10,531 nucleotides of DNA from Candidatus Aminicenantes bacterium UBA647 (GTDB taxonomy: Bacteria; Acidobacteriota; Aminicenantia; UBA2199). Position numbers and translations under genes: made by a program. Position 1 is the stretch's first letter. Every line of letters begins with the position of its first letter. Below, one piece after another: positions 7,366 through 10,531 of this stretch. The stretch lies in assembly GCA_002299555.1 (NCBI GenBank), contig DBOL01000052.1, forward strand, positions 1 to 10,531, in the 5' to 3' direction. The notes under the pieces are model-generated. The model did not search any database. It was not told where the DNA came from and worked only from the letters and a program-made list of their open reading frames with translations.

Positions 7366-8247
7366 CTAAAAATTGGCCTGTCTGAGTTTTATTCGCGATA
7401 TAAGCATAGAACAGACAAGTATTATCACTCCACCTGATAATTGGACCATATTCAGTTTTTCACTCAGAACAAAGAAACCGAACACAAGTGTGAAGATCGG
7501 AACCAGAAGTGCGAACATACTGCTGTTTGATGCTCCCTCATTTTGTAATGCCGCATAAAAGAACAGGATACTGCCACTGAACGTTATCCCGTTTGATAAC
7601 ACCATCAGTAAAATTTTCCAATTCTTTATGGTTGTGAATCCTCCGGGCGAGAAAATAAGAATAAGGATGAATAAAAAGATCGCTCCAAAGAGGGATCGAC
7701 CGAAAGCAGTTTCAATAATAGTCATGGTTTTCAAAACTTTTTTCCCATAAACCCTCATTGAGCCTATGAGAAATGCCAGGGCCAGCATTATCATATCTCC
7801 TTTTCGGGGAACAATGCTCTTTCCCCCCGTTGTTACAAGATACACACCAAAGATCATAAGAGACATGAATATATAAAATCTTTTAGATGGAATTTCTTTA
7901 AGGAATAGAAAAGCAAAAAGGACTGCAGCCGCCGATGATAGTGACATGATAAATGAAGCATTAACGGCAGTTGTATTTTCCAATCCCCAAAGTTTTAAAA
8001 TGATTCCCAACCCGGAAAATCCGACCCCCAGGATAAGAAAATGGATGTAATTCTTCTTCACTATTTTTACCGGGTCATATTTTTTATAAAACAGGATAAC
8101 AGATATGATAAAGAGTCCGGAAATTATTCTTAAAAAAGCGAAAACCACTTTATCAACACCGTGATTTAAAACAATTTTCTGCAGAATGTGTCCCATTGCG
8201 ACAAAAAGAGCAAAGCAGATCAGATATATAACACTTTTTATTTTCAT
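7366..8247 (-). CDS. EamA-family (drug/metabolite transporter superfamily) membrane protein
   Basis: A 293-residue inner-membrane protein with about ten hydrophobic helices, built from the two five-helix EamA repeats usual for the family, whose members move small metabolites. Repeat 1 (about 5-140) contains GLENTTAVNASFIMSLSSA followed by FLKEIPSKR and a helix ending GVYLVTTGG; repeat 2 (about 153-286) contains ALQNEGASNSSMFALLVPIF followed by VLSEKLNMVQLSGG. These paired blocks, a small-residue helix then a helix ending in a K/E-rich loop, are the family signature. The length is normal. Substrate and direction cannot be told. The ATG at 8247 has no good ribosome site (only AAAG close by) and the proposed promoter leaves a leader of about 8 bases. 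It is divergent from the TlpA-like gene, 102 bp apart, and is followed on the same strand after 73 bp by the unknown gene. Confidence 0.88.
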   Translation of the reverse strand: MKIKSVIYLICFALFVAMGHILQKIVLNHGVDKVVFAFLRIISGLFIISVILFYKKYDPVKIVKKNYIHFLILGVGFSGLGIILKLWGLENTTAVNASFIMSLSSAAAVLFAFLFLKEIPSKRFYIFMSLMIFGVYLVTTGGKSIVPRKGDMIMLALAFLIGSMRVYGKKVLKTMTIIETAFGRSLFGAIFLFILILIFSPGGFTTIKNWKILLMVLSNGITFSGSILFFYAALQNEGASNSSMFALLVPIFTLVFGFFVLSEKLNMVQLSGGVIILVCSMLISRIKLRQANF

Positions 8248-8261
8248 TTCTTTGAGAAAGC

Positions 8262-8290
8262 ATTGTACTTTAAGATGGTTATTTTAACAA
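8262..8290 (-). promoter_or_regulatory. Candidate sigma70-like promoter of the EamA transporter gene
   Basis: On the minus strand TTGTTA (8290-8285), 17 bases, TACAAT (8267-8262). The start site would be near 8255, only about 8 bases before the ATG, which agrees with the lack of a clear ribosome site. Its -35 box is separated by 8 bp from the -35 box of the opposite promoter. Confidence 0.45.
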
Positions 8291-8298
8291 ACTTTGAT

Positions 8299-8327
8299 TT
8301 GACACTTAAATCCTATCCAATTATATT
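8299..8327 (+). promoter_or_regulatory. Strong sigma70-like promoter of the TlpA-like gene
   Basis: A consensus TTGACA (8299-8304), a 17-base spacer and TATATT (8322-8327, one mismatch to consensus) make this the best promoter in the window. Transcription would start near 8334, a leader of about 16 bases containing the GGAGG ribosome site. Confidence 0.65.
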
Positions 8328-8339
8328 TAAGCAATATAT

Positions 8340-8344
8340 GGAGG
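8340..8344 (+). promoter_or_regulatory. Ribosome binding site (GGAGG) fixing the TlpA-like start at 8350
   Basis: GGAGG is 5 bases before the ATG at 8350. The in-frame ATG at 8338 overlaps this site and any start further upstream would precede the promoter, so 8350 is preferred; it also opens straight into the signal peptide. Confidence 0.75.
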
Positions 8345-8349
8345 CAGGG

Positions 8350-9246
8350 ATGACAATAAAAAGATCTTTTATTTCAGTTATCACAATATTTTTATTTGTA
8401 GTAGTAAACTTCAATATCTTAAAAGCTGACATCATTGAAGATCCGGGAAAGCTGGCATATAAAGTAATGAAAACCGCTGAATCTCATAAAAGAAAAGGTG
8501 AAGTATATGAGGCCGGTAAAATATTTTTAGAATCAGCAATGATCTATAAAAAAGCTATAAAAAGTGAACCTGAAAATAGAGGGTATAAAACAAATTTCAA
8601 ATACTGCCTTGGTACCCGTGGATATATTCATATCAAAAAAGGTCAATCTATGATCAAGGAGAATAAATTCGGAGAGGCTGCTAAATATTTCAAATGGGCA
8701 GCGGATGCTTATAAATATGCTATTAAGGAACTGCCGGGAGAGAGAAATTTCAAAACCAATCTTGAATATGCACAATACCACGGCGGGGCTGCCAATTTTG
8801 AATATCAGATGGGGAAAAAGGGGCAAGCTCCGGATCTGAAGCTCGAAGATTTCAATGGAGGGAAAATAGACCTGTCAGATCATAAAGGCAAAGTAGTTCT
8901 TATTGAATTCTGGACAGGATGGTGCCCTTCATGTAAAAAAAGCCTGCCGAAACTTGAAAAACTATACAAAGAACTATCAGCTAAAGGTTTCGAAATTATT
9001 GCTGTTGCCATGGATAAAGACAAAACATGGAAAAAATACGGATCAGATAAAAAAGCTATAGAATCATCAAAGCAATTTTCATATAAATTCGGATGGGGAG
9101 ACAGGTCTGTCTCGAACGCATGGGGGAATTTCAATTCTGTCCCGACACTTATTCTCATAGATAAGAAAGGTAACCTTTATAAAAAAGTACCTTCTGAGGA
9201 ACGATCTGTGGAGAGCCTGAAGAACCTTATACAATCCCTGCTATAA
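8350..9246 (+). CDS. Exported TlpA-like thioredoxin-fold protein with N-terminal tandem repeats
   Basis: A 298-residue protein, probably a periplasmic thiol-disulfide oxidoreductase. Residues 1-26 are a signal peptide (TIKRSF, a long hydrophobic stretch, then ILKA-D). Residues about 34-156 are helical and TPR-like, made of two 55-residue copies (see the repeat entry). Residues about 158-298 are a TlpA/ResA-type thioredoxin domain: GQAPDLKLEDFNG opening, KGKVVLIEFWTGWCPSC with the active pair C192 and C195 (WCPSC), a strand-helix region AKGFEIIAVAMDKD, and NSVPTLILID with the cis-proline P265. The family reduces or rearranges disulfides in exported proteins or cytochrome c; which it does here is unknown. 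The helical repeats suggest docking to a partner. C86 is an extra cysteine in repeat 1, replaced by Ala in repeat 2. The stop is 54 bp before the M20D gene, same strand, with no terminator between, so they may be co-transcribed. Confidence 0.9.
   Translation: MTIKRSFISVITIFLFVVVNFNILKADIIEDPGKLAYKVMKTAESHKRKGEVYEAGKIFLESAMIYKKAIKSEPENRGYKTNFKYCLGTRGYIHIKKGQSMIKENKFGEAAKYFKWAADAYKYAIKELPGERNFKTNLEYAQYHGGAANFEYQMGKKGQAPDLKLEDFNGGKIDLSDHKGKVVLIEFWTGWCPSCKKSLPKLEKLYKELSAKGFEIIAVAMDKDKTWKKYGSDKKAIESSKQFSYKFGWGDRSVSNAWGNFNSVPTLILIDKKGNLYKKVPSEERSVESLKNLIQSLL
8488..8817 (+). repeat. Two tandem 55-codon repeats inside the TlpA-like gene
   Basis: Residues 47-101 and 102-156 align without gaps at an offset of 55. 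Matching pieces are EVYEAGKIF with KFGEAAKYF, YKKAIKSEPENRGYKTN with YKYAIKELPGERNFKTN, and FKYCLGTRG with LEYAQYHGG. The similarity is in protein; the DNA has diverged, so this is an old duplication. Each unit looks like a helix pair plus a connecting segment, TPR-like but longer than the usual 34 residues. Confidence 0.8.
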
Positions 9247-9300
9247 AAATATACAATCTGATATAATTGTTTTAAATTAACAACATTTAAGGAGTCATTT

Positions 9301-10531
9301 ATGAAGAGGATATTATTTTTTCACATGATCATTTTTTTAATTGTTTTTTCTTTAATGAATATTCACACATCTGCTGCAATAGATGAAAGCGCTATTTCTT
9401 TCAAATCCGAGATACTAAAAATTCTTTCAACAGAACTACAATCTTTAAAAGAACTTTACATTGATCTTCATAAAACTCCCGAACTCTCATTTAACGAAGT
9501 CAACACTTCGAGGAAGATGGAAAAAGAATTGAAAAATGCCGGGTTCAAGGTCACATACGGAGTAGGAAAATACGGTGTTGTAGGAATAATTAAGAATGGC
9601 CCTGGAAAAACCATCATGGTCAGAGCCGACATGGACGCTCTCCCGATCACTGAGAAAACAGGCCTGTCATACGAAAGTAAGATCAGGACAAAGGATAGTT
9701 CAGGAAATGATGTAGGTGTAATGCATGCCTGCGGCCACGATATTCACATGACAGTTTTTACAGGAACGGCAAGAGTCCTGGCTAAACTTAAAGATAAATG
9801 GTCAGGAACATTAATGATGGTTGCCCAACCCGCAGAGGAAACGGGGATTGGAGCAAAAGCAATGATTGCAGATGGGCTTTTCACAAGATTCCCACGTCCC
9901 GACTATGCGATCGCACTCCATGACGGTCCGTTCCCTGCAGGATTGGTTTCATCCAAACCGGGATATATTCTTGCCAATGTAGATTCTGTTAATATTGAAG
10001 TGAAGGGTATTGGAGGACATGGAGCGGCACCGGAGACTACTAAAGATCCTGTTGTAATTGCATCTCAAATTGTATTAGCACTTCAGACAATAGTCAGCAG
10101 GGAAGTTCCTCCCAATAAAAAAGCTGTCGTAACTGTTGGTTCTATTCACGGCGGAACTAAACATAATATTATTCCCGACAGAGTTTACCTGAAACTTACC
10201 GTCCGTTCATACGAACAGGATATAAGAAAAAACATTTTGAATTCTATAAAAAGAATAGCAAGAGGAATCGGTATTGCGGCAGGCCTTAAAGAGAAAGATC
10301 TTCCTGTAGTAATAGTCATGAATGAATCTATAAGTGCCACTTATAATGATCCGCAACTGACAGAGATAGTTATGAACTCTTTTAAAAAAGTATTAGGGGG
10401 AGAAAATGTTCTTCTTGCCGAGGCTGTGACAGCCGGGGAAGATTTTTCGGAATACGGTCGTGTTGAACCTAAAATACCAACATTTATTTATTGGCTCGGT
10501 GCAGTAAATCCTGAAAAATTTCTGGAAGCTC
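9301..10531 (+). CDS. Exported M20D-family amidohydrolase/carboxypeptidase, 3' end missing
   Basis: The 410 residues present belong to the M20D metallopeptidase/amidohydrolase family (hippurate hydrolase, IAA-amino acid hydrolase, N-acyl amino acid deacylase type), which split amide bonds of N-acyl amino acids or small peptides. A signal peptide lies at about 1-25 (hydrophobic run ending HTSAA), so the protein is probably exported, unlike many cytoplasmic relatives. Seen motifs: LHKTPELSFNE (56-66), RADMDALP (108-115), metal-site HACGHDIHM (C144, H146), QPAEET with E179/E180 (general base and metal ligand in the family), ALHDGP (H207), dimerisation domain about 225-325 opening at VKGIGGHGAAPE, and TAGEDFSEYG (377-386). 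The last metal-ligand histidine, near the C-terminus in relatives, would be beyond the edge. AAGGAG (9289-9294) is 6 bases before the ATG. The gene follows the TlpA-like gene by 54 bp. Substrate is not determinable. Confidence 0.92.
   Translation, partial: MKRILFFHMIIFLIVFSLMNIHTSAAIDESAISFKSEILKILSTELQSLKELYIDLHKTPELSFNEVNTSRKMEKELKNAGFKVTYGVGKYGVVGIIKNGPGKTIMVRADMDALPITEKTGLSYESKIRTKDSSGNDVGVMHACGHDIHMTVFTGTARVLAKLKDKWSGTLMMVAQPAEETGIGAKAMIADGLFTRFPRPDYAIALHDGPFPAGLVSSKPGYILANVDSVNIEVKGIGGHGAAPETTKDPVVIASQIVLALQTIVSREVPPNKKAVVTVGSIHGGTKHNIIPDRVYLKLTVRSYEQDIRKNILNSIKRIARGIGIAAGLKEKDLPVVIVMNESISATYNDPQLTEIVMNSFKKVLGGENVLLAEAVTAGEDFSEYGRVEPKIPTFIYWLGAVNPEKFLEA

Noticed and set aside
8188..8349. 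Longer TlpA-like reading frame beginning at 8188
   Set aside because: It would run through the start of the divergent EamA gene and through the best promoter in the window; the ATG at 8350 has GGAGG and opens the signal peptide.
9262..9267. Perfect TATAAT before the M20D gene
   Set aside because: The bases 17 upstream (TGCTAT) are not a -35 box and overlap the end of the preceding gene; a separate promoter cannot be supported over read-through.
1..10531. tRNA, rRNA, CRISPR array, insertion sequence, phage or toxin-antitoxin genes
   Set aside because: Reading both strands of the gaps showed no cloverleaf, no regularly spaced repeats, no transposase motif and no terminal inverted repeats.

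Overview
The window is AT-rich bacterial chromosome (roughly 35-40% G+C by eye, heavy use of ATA, AGA/AGG and AAA codons). It carries eight protein genes, two of them cut by the window edges. Three products have clear N-terminal signal peptides without a lipobox. The exported tricorn-like protease, the duplicated C_GCAxxG_C_C protein and the kinase-less PAS/GAF sensor suggest an uncultured, probably anaerobic Gram-negative bacterium, perhaps of the FCB/Cloacimonadota/Delongbacteria kind. That placement is a guess from gene style; no rRNA or marker gene is present. I see no tRNA, rRNA, CRISPR array, insertion sequence, phage gene or other sign of a mobile element, and no gene-free stretch longer than about 300 bases.

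Layout. At the left edge a nitroreductase-family flavoprotein (minus, 3' end missing) is divergent from a 286-residue C_GCAxxG_C_C protein (plus), with a good promoter for each in the 204-bp gap. The C_GCAxxG_C_C gene converges on, and overlaps by 14 bp, a 623-residue PAS-GAF-PAS-PAS sensor (minus) that ends in a coiled coil with no kinase or other output domain. A 260-bp divergent gap separates the sensor from a large exported tricorn-type S41 protease (plus, 1081 residues from the preferred start). That gene overlaps by 8 bp, tail to tail, an unrecognised 232-residue protein (minus). Upstream of the unknown gene on the same strand is a ten-helix EamA-family transporter. It is divergent from an exported TlpA-like thioredoxin protein whose N-terminal half is a tandem 55-residue repeat. 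An exported M20D amidohydrolase (plus, running off the right edge) follows 54 bp later.

How the genes may fit together. Two exported hydrolases (tricorn-like protease and M20D amidohydrolase) are consistent with peptide scavenging outside the cytoplasm. The TlpA-like protein would work in the same compartment on thiols, and the EamA protein could move small metabolites across the inner membrane. The nitroreductase and C_GCAxxG_C_C protein are both redox proteins sharing a control region. These links rest on neighbourhood only; the frequent strand switches mean this is not one operon. The regulatory picture is unusually readable: six sigma70-like promoters, all with a 17-bp spacer, can be proposed in the gaps. 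I found no clearly new defence or mobile system. The items most worth following up are the orphan 232-residue protein, the repeat-TlpA fusion, the sensor without an output domain, and the altered catalytic neighbourhood of the tricorn-like protease.
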